Assembly (NCBI GenBank): GCA_945900775.1
Contig: CAMDJP010000003.1
Span: 31,778-95,777 of the forward strand
DNA length: 64,000 bases
Direction of reading: 5' to 3'
DNA from: Akkermansia muciniphila
GTDB lineage: Bacteria > Verrucomicrobiota > Verrucomicrobiia > Limisphaerales > SIAT01
Both the position numbers and the translations under genes were made by a program. Shown in pieces: positions 1 through 10,562 of this stretch. Numbering within the stretch: the stretch's first letter is position 1; every line of letters begins with the position of its first letter. The notes beneath the pieces are model-generated. The model was not told where the DNA came from, did no database searches, and saw only the letters and a list, made by a program, of their open reading frames with translations.

Positions 1-1433
1 GGAAGCGGACTGAGCTTGCCCACGTTCCATTCGTAGCGGTTGCGAACGACGCGATCGGGTCGGCCGGTGTCGAGCGGGAACGACTTCGCCGCAGCGCCAT
101 CCACCGAATAGGCGAGGCGGACTTTGGTAACAGCGAAATCATCCAGCGCCTCAAAAGCCATCAGCAGGCGCGCACGCTGGGTGATGAGGTCTTCTTTGCG
201 ATCGGGATAGGTGATGCGCACGGTCGGCGCCTTGTCAGGTAGCAGGTCCACGCGATAGACCGCCTCATCCTTAGAGGTGATGCCCTGCTTGTCCACGAGA
301 TGGATGCTGAACCCGTTGAACTCCTCCTTCGGCACAGGAATCTCGGTCGTCAGATCGCGCGCGTTAGCGGCAATCTTCATCGCCAATTTGTTTGTGGTGG
401 TCGTGCCGAAAAGCCAGACCTCCGCCTGCGTCACTTCCTTGCTCGGCGTCACCTTCAACTTCAGCACGCTGCCGGCGAGTAGGGTCAGGTCGCCCAGAGA
501 ACGCTTCACCGAACCGAGCTCGGTGTACTTCGGAAAATCCTGCACCGCTTCGATGGCAGCGATGCTCGGCCGCGGTACCACCTCGACCTTCGTGGACTGG
601 CTCTGACCGTCGTTCAGCTTCACGATGAAGGTGAACGATTCGGTCACCGACTCGAGTGTACGGACGAAACGGACCTCGTTCGTGCGCCCCATCGGATACT
701 CCATCGTTCGACCCGAGGCGTACTTCACGAGGAGCTTACCGTCTTTCGGTACCAAACCGCGCGCGGTGGCTTCGATGGTCACCGATTCGCTCGTCGGCAC
801 AATCCGGTCCCCACCCACGAGCTGCACGCGGGTCTTGCGCGGTACCGACGTGTCCTGCGAAAGGAAGGCGCGCTTGAGCAAATCGTGTGCATCGTCGCCG
901 AGCGAGCGATAGCTGTAGGCGCCGGCGCCGATGAAAACCAGAGCGGCGAGAGCGAGCTTCACGAAACGAAGGGCGTTGATCACGTCGCCGAACTGAATCG
1001 GCCGCGCCATCTGCTCGGTCTCGCGCACCAACTCCGTTACCAGCACCGGCGAGGCGCCAGCGGGAATCGCGCGCGGCTGCGTGAGCTGGAGCGCGGCAAT
1101 CAGGCGCGAACGGAACTGCGGCAGCGCGCGCTCGACAAGCAGCGCCACCGCATTGTCATCCGGGCGGCGGAGAATGGGCGTGAGAACGTCCCGGAAAAGA
1201 ACGTAGGCAAGGGCACTCGCATTCAGCGCGAGCAACGCGGCGCGTGCGGTCAGAGGAAGGTCGAGCAGCCAATCGGCGAGCATCCCCCCTGCAAGCAGGC
1301 CCGTGACAAGAATGATCGCAATCGACACGCCGCTGCCGGCGGTGACCGTCAGCAGCTTCGTGCGAACGCCGGCGAGCTTCTCGTGCAGCAGTGCGCTGGG
1401 CGCGATGGATTGGTTGGCAGTGTCGGTGCTCAT
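1..1433 (-). CDS. DUF4175-like membrane protein, last gene of MoxR operon (3' end off window)
   Basis: The reading frame starts at ATG 1433 and stays open for 477 codons to the window edge, so the C-terminus is missing. The N-terminal part has two hydrophobic segments near residues 25-50 and 55-76 and a third near 158-178. A long, soluble, beta-rich region follows, with no enzyme motif that I recognise. The start overlaps the stop of the upstream vWA gene as ATGA, which suggests translational coupling. Large proteins of this type (DUF4175-like) often close MoxR/DUF58/BatA operons in PVC bacteria, and the assignment rests mainly on that context and on the membrane topology. The function is unknown; it is probably part of an inner-membrane complex with the vWA proteins. 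Confidence 0.75.
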   Translation of the reverse strand, partial: MSTDTANQSIAPSALLHEKLAGVRTKLLTVTAGSGVSIAIILVTGLLAGGMLADWLLDLPLTARAALLALNASALAYVLFRDVLTPILRRPDDNAVALLVERALPQFRSRLIAALQLTQPRAIPAGASPVLVTELVRETEQMARPIQFGDVINALRFVKLALAALVFIGAGAYSYRSLGDDAHDLLKRAFLSQDTSVPRKTRVQLVGGDRIVPTSESVTIEATARGLVPKDGKLLVKYASGRTMEYPMGRTNEVRFVRTLESVTESFTFIVKLNDGQSQSTKVEVVPRPSIAAIEAVQDFPKYTELGSVKRSLGDLTLLAGSVLKLKVTPSKEVTQAEVWLFGTTTTNKLAMKIAANARDLTTEIPVPKEEFNGFSIHLVDKQGITSKDEAVYRVDLLPDKAPTVRITYPDRKEDLITQRARLLMAFEALDDFAVTKVRLAYSVDGAAAKSFPLDTGRPDRVVRNRYEWNVGKLSPL

Positions 1434-3910
1434 TTCAGGTACGACACTTTGCGGAGGATCCATTCACTGGTCACGACCAGAAGAATCAGCAGGAAGTAGA
1501 GCGGTGAGGACCACAGCTCGACTTCGAGCTTGGAACGGACCCGCTCGGTCTTCTCCCCGACGAGAGCGGGCAGTCGGTGCAAATCCTCCTCGCGCAAGAA
1601 GGCGCCGCCGGTCGCCGCGGCGAGATCGCGCAGGAGCGGCGCGTTCATCGCCGTCTCACCCAGCTCAAACTTCGGCTCGGTCACGTTGAAGTCGAGTCGA
1701 GTCTCGGGATCCTGCTCGACATGAAATTTGTAGAAGCCCGCCGCCGGCGCAATGAACTCGCCGCGGTAGATGCCCGGCTGCTCAGGCACCGGCTTGAGCT
1801 GCACCTCGGCGGTCTCTTCGGTGCCGCGCTGCACGTACAACCCTTTCACCACGGGCTCCTGCACCGGCTCGAAACCGACCGAGTAGAGTCGCGCGTAGAT
1901 GCCGACTCGTTCCCCGGTGACGAAGTTCTGCCGGTCGGCGGAGAGTTGCGTGCGCTTGCTCGCGCCCATCAGCCGCTGGAGCGCCATCCGCTGCGAGACC
2001 TGCCCCCAGAGCGCGGTGTAATACTCGTCGCCCACGTTCTTGCGCCAGCGCCATGTGTTGTCCGTGCCGATGTAGAGGACCTGGCCGAGGCCATACTGCT
2101 GCTGCGCAACGACGGGCATCTTCCCGAAACGCGTCTCCTTCGCCGGATCGGGATCCACGAGCAACACCTCAGCCGCCGGCTTCGCGCGTGTGACCCGCGC
2201 CACCCAATATACGGGCGGCAGCTTGCGCCAGAGCGCGAGATTCTCATCGTCCTTATCAGAGAGGCGAAGCATCGAGCTATCCTTGCCGCGACCGGTCAAC
2301 TCGAGCCGGATCGGCTTGTCATAAATACCCTCGCCATTGGCCGCCGCGCTGAGCGTGGAATCAAACTCGACCGGCAGCAGGCGCTCGAGGACGGTGCTGC
2401 GGTAGGCGTGTGGGGAGAAGCGACGACCCGCGACCATCACGAACGCGCCGCCGAAGCGCGAGACGAACTCGTTCAGGTTCTCGAGTTGCTGATTGGTGAG
2501 CCCCTTCGGGTCCACGTCGCCGAAGAGAATCACGTCGTACTTGAAGAGTTCTTCCTTCCGCGTCGGGAACGATTCGAGATAGGGCGAATCCTCGCCGCGC
2601 GCGATAGTCGGGTCGCCCTCAATGAGCAGCGTCTTCAGCTCGATGCGGCGATCGCGCATGAACATGGCCTGCAGATAGCGGAACTCCCAGCGCGGCGACT
2701 GCTCCACCAGCAGCACCTTGATCTTCGCGTCGATCACACGGATGTGGTGCGTCCGGCTGTTGTTGTCCTTGACCGTCTCGTCAGCACGCGCCTCGATCGA
2801 TGTAGTGAGGTCAAATTCACCAATCTTGTCCGGCGTGAAACGGAGCGTGACGAGTTGCTCGCCGTCACCAGCGAAGTTCACCGGCACCTCGGCCACCGAC
2901 GTCTCGCCGAGCTTCAATTGTATCTTTGCCGATTCGCCCGCCAAACCCTGCGAACGAACGCGTACTTTCACTTCCACCTCGTCACGGACGAAGCTGATCT
3001 CGGGCGCAAAAATGTTGGCGACGATGATATCGCGCGGCGCGGTGATGCCGATGCCATAGATGAAGAGGGGCACCCCGACCTCGCGCAATTGCGCGGCGAC
3101 GTCGCGCGGCTGGCTGCCGAGATTGTTCGCGCCGTCGGTGGCAACCACGATACCGGCGAGCGGTTGGCCACGCTTGCGCTGGAGCACCTCGCGCAGAGCA
3201 TCACCCATCGCCGTGCCGGGGCTAGGCGCCTCGAGCTTGTCCACCCAGAGGAAATCCTGCGGCTTCGCCTTGCGGCGCTTGTTCGGCTCCACCTCCGGCT
3301 CGCCTTCCTTCACAGGCGCTTGGCCGGCCTTCTCGCGTGGCAACTCGATGACACGCTGGCCGAAGCTGAACGGCACGAGATCGAACTGCTCGTCGAGCCG
3401 CGGCAATAGGTCGAGCTGTTCGTTGCGGAACGCAGCCTTCGCGAGGTCGATCCGCATGCTCTGGTTAAATTCATCCGTGCGGCCAGCTGGAAGGTTTTGG
3501 GAAAGACCGTTGGTCGCGCCGAGTGCACCACGGACGAGGGCGGCCCGTTTAAGATCATCCACGTTCACGCGCGGGTCGCGAATCTGCATGCTCGAGCTGC
3601 CGTCCACGAGAATCAGCAGCGAACGACGAATGCTGCCCTCGACGGTGAAGGCCAGCACCGGGCGTAGCAACAGCACGAGCAGCAGCGCAAGGAAAACACC
3701 GCGCAGTGTAACTAGCGCCGCCTTGCGCGCGGGCGTGAGGCTCTCGGGCACGAGCCGGTAGCTCCACCAGGTGAGCGCGGCGAGGAGGAGCGCGGCCAGC
3801 ACCAGCCAGCCGGGCGCGATCCCGCCACCGTGGAAGGCGACCGAAGTGCCGGCAATCTCCGCCGCCGCATCGACCTTCACACCGAGGAGTTTGAGGAGTA
3901 ATTCCGTCAT
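1430..3910 (-). CDS. Membrane-anchored vWA / glutamine-amidotransferase-like protein
   Basis: An 826-residue membrane protein. Two transmembrane segments lie near residues 33-49 and 68-87, then a vWA domain with an intact MIDAS motif DGSSS at about 103-107. A GATase-like Rossmann region follows at about 390-520 (it starts KVLLVEQSPRWEFRYLQ), and a final membrane helix sits close to the C-terminus. The family is known from MoxR-associated operons and is thought to form metal-dependent protein contacts at the membrane. I chose ATG 3910; a TTG three codons earlier (3919) is also possible. It lies 10 bp after the BatA-like gene and overlaps the next gene by 4 bp. A lysine/proline-rich loop near residues 200-225 interrupts the vWA domain. 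The family call is solid; the function is unproven. Confidence 0.88.
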   Translation of the reverse strand: MTELLLKLLGVKVDAAAEIAGTSVAFHGGGIAPGWLVLAALLLAALTWWSYRLVPESLTPARKAALVTLRGVFLALLLVLLLRPVLAFTVEGSIRRSLLILVDGSSSMQIRDPRVNVDDLKRAALVRGALGATNGLSQNLPAGRTDEFNQSMRIDLAKAAFRNEQLDLLPRLDEQFDLVPFSFGQRVIELPREKAGQAPVKEGEPEVEPNKRRKAKPQDFLWVDKLEAPSPGTAMGDALREVLQRKRGQPLAGIVVATDGANNLGSQPRDVAAQLREVGVPLFIYGIGITAPRDIIVANIFAPEISFVRDEVEVKVRVRSQGLAGESAKIQLKLGETSVAEVPVNFAGDGEQLVTLRFTPDKIGEFDLTTSIEARADETVKDNNSRTHHIRVIDAKIKVLLVEQSPRWEFRYLQAMFMRDRRIELKTLLIEGDPTIARGEDSPYLESFPTRKEELFKYDVILFGDVDPKGLTNQQLENLNEFVSRFGGAFVMVAGRRFSPHAYRSTVLERLLPVEFDSTLSAAANGEGIYDKPIRLELTGRGKDSSMLRLSDKDDENLALWRKLPPVYWVARVTRAKPAAEVLLVDPDPAKETRFGKMPVVAQQQYGLGQVLYIGTDNTWRWRKNVGDEYYTALWGQVSQRMALQRLMGASKRTQLSADRQNFVTGERVGIYARLYSVGFEPVQEPVVKGLYVQRGTEETAEVQLKPVPEQPGIYRGEFIAPAAGFYKFHVEQDPETRLDFNVTEPKFELGETAMNAPLLRDLAAATGGAFLREEDLHRLPALVGEKTERVRSKLEVELWSSPLYFLLILLVVTSEWILRKVSYLK

Positions 3911-3920
3911 CGCGTGCAAC

Positions 3921-6098
3921 TCATTTTTGCCGACTGAACCACTGTGCCAACCAGGTCTCGACAGCCGCTAACGCCAGCACTAGCAGCGCCAGCGGCAGCC
4001 AGAATTCCGTGCCCACGCGCTCTTTTTCGACCAAATCGCGGAATGAAAGTGAGGGCGACCAGTCGTATACGCTCGCGGCGGTCTTGAGCTTCTCTTTGTC
4101 TTCCACCGCCAGTTCGGCAAGGTCTGACTCACGCGGGTCGGGCTGCGCCGCGAAGCGAATCACCACCGGTGGATCGTTCACCGTCGCCTCGTAAGCACCG
4201 CCGGAATCGGTGCTGGCAAAGCGGAACGTCGGCACGCCATTCGCCAGCTCGATACGGCGCAACTCGCGGGTGGCAGTCGACTGCGCGGGACCCGTGACCT
4301 GCGCGTCGCGGCCGATGAGATCGAGGCTGACTTGCCGCGTGAATTCCTGACCGACGGGCACGTTCAATCCTTCGTCCTGCCGCTGCACGAGCGATCCAAG
4401 AGTGCGCTGTACAAGCGCGAGAAAGGCCGGCCGCACGGGCAGGTCGTTCCACGCCGTGTCCGCCGTGCTACTGAAGAGGAAAACGCGGCCGAGGCCCCAC
4501 GCGCGTTCCATCACGGCCGGACCGCCGTCGGCGTAGCGCAAGACGGTGCGCGCCGGGCCGGCGTCCGTCGCGGCGGGTTTCTGGTTTGCGGCAGCGGGCT
4601 CGAGCTTGAACGCGCGGTAGAACCGCGCCGAGGCGAGCGTACCAGCCCCGGGATTGTTCCAAAGCGCGGTGACGGGATGCTCGTAGTTGCGCGTCTGCAG
4701 CGTGACGAACTTCTCTTCCTGGTCAGCGTTGCCTTCAGCCGGACCGAGAGCGGCGGGCAACAGCGCGTGGCGCGTGAACAGCACGTCGTTGTAGAAGCCG
4801 ACGTTCACCTTCGCGCCGGGGAAAACCATCAGGCCGCCGCCGCGCTTGAGGTATTGCTCGAGCGCCTTGACGGTGGCTTCGGGGAAATCAGCCACGTTAG
4901 CGAGAATGACGGCGTCGAAATCATCCAGTCGCGTGGTGGAGAGCTCCATTGCGGAGATGGTCGTGGTCTTGACGAAATAATTCTCGCGGTCGAGCGATGC
5001 GACCGGCACGAGTGCATGACCAAGAATGAACGTCTCGCTGTCCCGCGGCTCCGTGCCCGGTTCGCCGTCCACGAGCAGCACGCGCGCTTCGCGGATAGCG
5101 CGGCAGACGACCGTGCGCTTATTGTCGGCCAGCAGACGATCGTCCGGAATGCGCGCGGTGACGGGATAAAAACCCTCGGCGCGGAGCTTGCCGAAGAGCG
5201 AAACGCCAATCGTCTCCCCCGGGCGCAGGAGCGGCACGGTGATTTCATCGCCGGAAGGCTCGCTACCGACGCCGAGCGTCACGCGGACGTTCTTGGCCTC
5301 TTCCTTGCCGAAGTTGGTCACCTGCACCTCGAAGCGGATTGGGCGGTTCACCGGCGTGAGTCCGCCCGCGACGGTAAGCCCGCTGATGCCGAGATTGCCC
5401 TCTTCCTTCGCGCCGACGAGCAGGATGTGACTCTTGATTTCGGACTTCGTCTGCTCGAGCGATTTCTGAATGTCACCGAGCTGCCGCCAACCGGCAGCCT
5501 GCCCGTCGGTGACGAGGTAGATCTCCTTGCGCAGCGCAGCGCGGCCCTTGAGCGTCTCGATTGCTTTTTGGATGGCCGGAGCCAGGTCGCTCGCGCGGTC
5601 GGAAAGTTTCGCTTCGCGGATGTTTTTGCGGGCGAAGTTGAGGTCGAAGGTCGGCTCGGGAATCAGCCCTTGTGCAATATCCGAGGCGAGCAGCACCGCA
5701 GTTGCAGAACCGGCGGGCAGCGCATCAATCGCCTGCTCGGCGGCCTTGCGGGCCTTGTCGAAGCGCGTCTCGGCGCCGTCGCTCACACCCATACTAAATG
5801 AGTTGTCGAGCAGCAGCACGCCGGTGACCTTGGTCTGGCCGAAGAGGTCGGTCGTGCTGGACTTCATCGCCGGACGCGAAAGGGCGAGCGCGAGCAGAGC
5901 GAGGATGAGGCAACGGAGAGCGAGCAGGATGAGATCCTCGATCCTCATACGGCGCTGGTTCTGGTCCACGCTGGCCTTGATGAAGCGCATCGCCCCCCAG
6001 ACCACACGCTGGAATTTACGCCGGTTCAGCAGGTGGATGATGATCGGCACCGCCACCGCCGCCGCGCCCGCCAGCAATAATGGATTGAGAAAGCCCAT
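3921..6098 (-). CDS. BatA-like N-terminal domain, vWA and GATase-like membrane protein
   Basis: 725 residues. The first 80 match the BatA/aerotolerance regulator N-terminal domain: a short N-terminal membrane helix, the motif PIIIHLLNRRKFQRVVWGAM, then a second helix near 56-75. The vWA domain follows, with MIDAS residues DNSFS at 98-102. A GATase-like segment lies at about 345-450 and a C-terminal membrane helix at about 698-718. The layout resembles the downstream vWA/GATase-like protein at 1430-3910, so the two may be ancient duplicates. It sits 3 bp downstream of the DUF58 gene. By analogy with Bat proteins it should sit in the inner membrane with the vWA region in the periplasm and work with MoxR; a role in stress or envelope maintenance is an inference. 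Confidence 0.9.
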   Translation of the reverse strand: MGFLNPLLLAGAAAVAVPIIIHLLNRRKFQRVVWGAMRFIKASVDQNQRRMRIEDLILLALRCLILALLALALSRPAMKSSTTDLFGQTKVTGVLLLDNSFSMGVSDGAETRFDKARKAAEQAIDALPAGSATAVLLASDIAQGLIPEPTFDLNFARKNIREAKLSDRASDLAPAIQKAIETLKGRAALRKEIYLVTDGQAAGWRQLGDIQKSLEQTKSEIKSHILLVGAKEEGNLGISGLTVAGGLTPVNRPIRFEVQVTNFGKEEAKNVRVTLGVGSEPSGDEITVPLLRPGETIGVSLFGKLRAEGFYPVTARIPDDRLLADNKRTVVCRAIREARVLLVDGEPGTEPRDSETFILGHALVPVASLDRENYFVKTTTISAMELSTTRLDDFDAVILANVADFPEATVKALEQYLKRGGGLMVFPGAKVNVGFYNDVLFTRHALLPAALGPAEGNADQEEKFVTLQTRNYEHPVTALWNNPGAGTLASARFYRAFKLEPAAANQKPAATDAGPARTVLRYADGGPAVMERAWGLGRVFLFSSTADTAWNDLPVRPAFLALVQRTLGSLVQRQDEGLNVPVGQEFTRQVSLDLIGRDAQVTGPAQSTATRELRRIELANGVPTFRFASTDSGGAYEATVNDPPVVIRFAAQPDPRESDLAELAVEDKEKLKTAASVYDWSPSLSFRDLVEKERVGTEFWLPLALLVLALAAVETWLAQWFSRQK

Positions 6099-6101
6099 GG
6101 C

Positions 6102-7007
6102 TCAGCGGGTGGTGGTCTTGAGACGGAAGGCGAGGTAGCTGCTCAGCATCTCTTGCAGCGGTTGGGCTGTGTTCACCATCACGTAATGGACGTGGTTCTT
6201 CTCGCAACCCTCGCGCAAGCGGGTGCGGAAGGCCTCGAATTCGCGCAGGTAACTCTTCCGGATCTCCTGGGGGCGAGTGAGAATTTTCGGAATGCCCTCG
6301 AGCCCTTCGAATTCGACAAGCCCCTTGAATGGAAACTCGAACTCGTCCGGATCGAGCGTGTGAAAAAGAACCACCTCGTGGCCGGCGAAGCGCAAGTGCT
6401 GGATGCCCTCGAGCACCTTCTCTTCGTCGTCGAACAAATCGCTGATGACAATGATGATGCCCTTGCGACGCACGACGCGAGCGATGTCGTGCAGCACGCC
6501 GGCGATGTTCGTCTGCGCCGTTGGCGCGAAGGCGGCGAGCCGCTGCATCACGGTGTGAATGGTCGCGCGGTTGTCGCTGCGCGGGGCATAGTCCCGCATC
6601 GCTTGGTCGAAGATACCGACGGCGGCGGCGTCGCGCTGATGTAGGATGAGGTAGGCGAGGCAGGCGGCAAGCATCTTGCCGTACTGAAACTTGGTGAGCC
6701 GGCCGGAGCCGTACTGCATCGACTCGGAACCGTCGAGCAGGATGTTGGAGACGTAGTTGGTCTCCTGCTCGTATTGCTTGATGAAATAGCGGTCGGTGCG
6801 CGCCTGCACCTTCCAGTCGATGTGACGCGTGTCGTCACCCGGCGCGTACTCGCGATGCTGGGCAAACTCGATGGCGAAGCCGCGATAAGGCGACTTGTGC
6901 TCCCCAGCCATATAGCCCTCGACCACGTAACGAGCCTGCAAGCCAAGTGCCTCGGCCCGCTGAATCGTCAGCGGGTCGAGCAACGAATCAATGGTCTGCT
7001 TGTCCAT
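6102..7007 (-). CDS. DUF58 domain protein (MoxR-associated vWA)
   Basis: 301 residues, the usual size for a soluble DUF58 protein. The DUF58 signature GDDTRHIDWKVQART spans residues 57-71. A vWA-like fold follows with an intact MIDAS-type DGSES at 92-96. No signal peptide or membrane helix is visible, so it should be cytoplasmic. DUF58 proteins are almost always encoded next to MoxR ATPases and are presumed to be their adaptor or client. Here it lies between moxR (60 bp upstream) and the BatA-like gene (3 bp downstream), in line with a single transcript. Confidence 0.95.
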   Translation of the reverse strand: MDKQTIDSLLDPLTIQRAEALGLQARYVVEGYMAGEHKSPYRGFAIEFAQHREYAPGDDTRHIDWKVQARTDRYFIKQYEQETNYVSNILLDGSESMQYGSGRLTKFQYGKMLAACLAYLILHQRDAAAVGIFDQAMRDYAPRSDNRATIHTVMQRLAAFAPTAQTNIAGVLHDIARVVRRKGIIIVISDLFDDEEKVLEGIQHLRFAGHEVVLFHTLDPDEFEFPFKGLVEFEGLEGIPKILTRPQEIRKSYLREFEAFRTRLREGCEKNHVHYVMVNTAQPLQEMLSSYLAFRLKTTTR

Positions 7008-7067
7008 CCCTGTTCAAGTGGCCTGCCCCGACCGCAGCAATCACGCGCGGACGGGACGGATGCAGAC

Positions 7068-8108
<1,041 letters not shown>

Positions 8109-8546
8109 CACTTTGTTTTCGCTGAGTCCAAACAGTTCACATTCCAGAAACGCTTTCTGAAACGTCAGGGATGGACGGCGAACGGTTCCAAATTATTCGT
8201 GCGATGGGAAGAACTTTTTTAGCGAACCGTGGCCCCACTCGCTTTCCCGGGGATGCCAGCCGTTGCGGTGAGCTTCTCTTGCCCGCATGTCCACACCTCG
8301 AATAGCACCGGCACAGGCACTGCGCCGCAGAAGACAACCGCGCAAACGGAAACCGCGACCAGCATCAAAAAGAACCCCCACTTCATCATCAGAAATCGCC
8401 GCAAAGCCTCCTGCCACTGGCCAACGAGAAGGAATACAGCGAAACACGCGGCAGAGAAACACGAGGTTACCTCTGAAGTTAGTCAAAGAATAGCTCTCGC
8501 ACAGTCGTGGTTCTCTGATAGGCTCGCCAAGTCGTTTCGACACAGC
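8109..8546. other. Divergent intergenic region between moxR operon and DEAD-box helicase gene
   Basis: About 440 bp separate the divergent starts at 8108 and 8547, so promoters for both operons must lie here, but I see no convincing -35/-10 pair. The helicase frame stays open back to 8229, but the extra residues match nothing in the family. On the minus strand, 8219-8404 could encode a small hydrophobic protein, listed separately. No strong hairpin or repeat was seen. Confidence 0.5.
8219..8404 (-). CDS. Possible small membrane or secreted protein
   Basis: A reading frame of up to 61 codons; the likely protein starts at one of two adjacent ATG codons (residues 6-7). Its first 30 residues are strongly hydrophobic (MMKWGFFLMLVAVSVCAVVF...), like a signal peptide or single membrane helix, and the tail is short and polar. 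A purine-rich AGGAGG lies on the same strand at about 8409-8414, but its spacing to any start is poor: 2 bp to the TTG, or about 17 bp to the ATG pair. No family is recognised. It is real only if homologues keep the frame. Confidence 0.35.
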   Translation of the reverse strand: MRRFLMMKWGFFLMLVAVSVCAVVFCGAVPVPVLFEVWTCGQEKLTATAGIPGKASGATVR

Positions 8547-10562
8547 ATGACACCCAAACTGTTCTCCGAACTCGGTCTTTCGCCCGAGATAATCAAGGCC
8601 ATCGATAAGCTCGGCTTCGAGCAAGCTGCACCGATTCAAGGGGCGGCCATCCCCGTTTTGCTTGCCGGCAAAGATGTCGTCGGTCAGTCCCAGACGGGCT
8701 CCGGGAAGACCGCCGCATTCGCCATCCCCGCCATCGAGAAGACCGACCCGAACGACCGCGCCGTACAGGTGCTCATCCTCTGCCCCACGCGCGAACTCGC
8801 CGTGCAGGTAGCCGAGGAGGTCCACAAACTCGCGATTTTCAAGCGCGGCATCCAGGCTTTGCCGATCTACGGCGGCCAATCTTACGACCGCCAGCTCTAC
8901 GGTCTTCGCCAAGGCGCGCAGATTGTCATCGGCACGCCCGGCCGCGTCATGGATCACATGCGGCGCGGCACGCTCCGCCTCGACAAGCTGAAGATGGTCA
9001 TCCTCGACGAAGCCGACGTGATGTTGAACATGGGTTTCCGCGAGGACATCGAGTTCATCCTGCAGAGCACGCCCGCCTCCCGCCAGACGGTCTTCTTCTC
9101 CGCCACAATGCCGCGGCCAATTCGGGAGCTAATTGAAAAATACGCGAAAACGCCGGAGAACGTCCGCATCGAGCAGCAGGCGATGACCGTCCCGACAGTC
9201 GAGCAAATCTATTTCGAGGTGGACCGCCGCTGGAAGGTGGACGCGCTCATCCGACTCATCGACATCCACGACCTCAAGCTCGCCATCATCTTCTGCAACA
9301 CCAAACGAATGGTGGATGACCTCGTCGAGCAACTGAACACGCAGGGTTATTCCGCCGAAGGTCTGCACGGCGATCTGAGCCAAGCCCAGCGCGACCGCGT
9401 GATGAACAAGTTCCGCAAGGCCGGCCTCGAGTTCCTCGTCGCCACGGACGTCGCCGCGCGCGGCATCGACGTGGACGACATCCAAGCCGTCTTCAACTAT
9501 GATCTGCCCTACGATCCGGAGGATTACGTCCACCGCATCGGCCGCACCGGCCGCGCGGGCCGCAGTGGCATGGCCTTCTCGTTCGTCGCGGGCCGCGAGC
9601 TGTTTCAAATCCGCCACATCGAGCGCTTCACCAACATGCGTATCCAGCGCGGGCGCGTTCCCTCAGTCGAGGAAGTGGACGAGGCGCGCGCCAACGTTCT
9701 TCTCAACAAGGTACGCGCGACGCTGCAAGCCGGCGAGTTCGAGCGCCAGGACCACGCCGTCGAGCGCCTGCTTGAGGAAGGCTTCGACAGTACCGATGTC
9801 ATCTCCGCGCTGCTGCACCTGCTGCAAGGCGACGAATCCAACGCATCACAACCGCCCGCAAAGACCGACGCGCGTGAACACCCGCAACGCCCCGAGCGAA
9901 CCGCTCCGCTGCATACCGCCTCCTCTGCGCCGGTTGCGCCTAAACAACCATTGCGCGCCACTGCGAAAACCGTCGCACCACGCCCAGCATCGGCTGAACC
10001 CAAATCCTTCAAGACCGCAAAGACCGCCGCGCCCATCGCTGCCGCGCCTCTGATTAAATCGTCTGTTATTCCCATCTCCATCTCCAGCGGACCGTCTGCG
10101 CCCATGAGCGAGCCCGCCATTTCGCCTCTACCTCGGATGGTAAAAGTTCCGTTGCCCAAGAAATCTGTTCGCGCTGCACTCGACAGTCCCGGCGCTCGCC
10201 AACCGGTCCGCCGCGATTACGACGAATACGAAGATCAACCGCGCGAGCGTCCCCAACACACCAAAGCTGAACACGGCAAGTCGGTCCCAAACCTCATCCC
10301 GCAGCGTCCCGCCAGCCGCCGCACGCCCGAACAGATGACACGTCTCTGGTTAAGCGTGGGGGATGAGCATAGCGTCACCTCGGGCGATATCGTCGGTTGC
10401 ATTCTCGGCGAAACCGGTCTGCCGACGCAAACCGTCGGGACCGTGGACATTCGTGAGCGGCACACTTTCGTGGACGTGGCGGCGGAGTCCGTCAACGCCA
10501 TCATCTCCAAACTCAAACGCACCGTCATCCGCGGTCACCGCTTGAAGATCAAACCCGCGTGA
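8547..10562 (+). CDS. deaD: DEAD-box ATP-dependent RNA helicase (DeaD/CsdA type)
   Basis: 671 residues from ATG 8547. All core motifs are present: Q-motif region near 20-31, Walker A SQTGSGKT at 48-55, DEAD at 154-157, SAT at 185-187, and HRIGRTGR at 329-336. A low-complexity Pro/Ala/Lys linker covers about 430-590. It ends in a DbpA-like RNA-binding domain near 597-671. The helicase core plus C-terminal RRM-like domain matches the DeaD/CsdA subgroup, which unwinds structured RNA in ribosome biogenesis and cold adaptation. The frame is open upstream to 8229, but helicases of this family begin close to the F-x-x-L motif here. Its stop overlaps the start of the ABC-F gene (GTGA), so the two RNA/ribosome-related genes are probably translationally coupled. 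Confidence 0.95.
   Translation: MTPKLFSELGLSPEIIKAIDKLGFEQAAPIQGAAIPVLLAGKDVVGQSQTGSGKTAAFAIPAIEKTDPNDRAVQVLILCPTRELAVQVAEEVHKLAIFKRGIQALPIYGGQSYDRQLYGLRQGAQIVIGTPGRVMDHMRRGTLRLDKLKMVILDEADVMLNMGFREDIEFILQSTPASRQTVFFSATMPRPIRELIEKYAKTPENVRIEQQAMTVPTVEQIYFEVDRRWKVDALIRLIDIHDLKLAIIFCNTKRMVDDLVEQLNTQGYSAEGLHGDLSQAQRDRVMNKFRKAGLEFLVATDVAARGIDVDDIQAVFNYDLPYDPEDYVHRIGRTGRAGRSGMAFSFVAGRELFQIRHIERFTNMRIQRGRVPSVEEVDEARANVLLNKVRATLQAGEFERQDHAVERLLEEGFDSTDVISALLHLLQGDESNASQPPAKTDAREHPQRPERTAPLHTASSAPVAPKQPLRATAKTVAPRPASAEPKSFKTAKTAAPIAAAPLIKSSVIPISISSGPSAPMSEPAISPLPRMVKVPLPKKSVRAALDSPGARQPVRRDYDEYEDQPRERPQHTKAEHGKSVPNLIPQRPASRRTPEQMTRLWLSVGDEHSVTSGDIVGCILGETGLPTQTVGTVDIRERHTFVDVAAESVNAIISKLKRTVIRGHRLKIKPA

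Noticed and set aside
1577..3409. Long plus-strand frame opposite the vWA gene
   Set aside because: It is antisense to a well-supported gene, is Arg/His-rich and has no domain; such frames are common in GC-rich DNA, also at 4332-5801 and 40249-41478.
8229..8546. N-terminal extension of the DEAD-box helicase
   Set aside because: The frame is open, but the residues are low-quality and unlike the family, and ATG 8547 places the Q-motif region at the normal distance.
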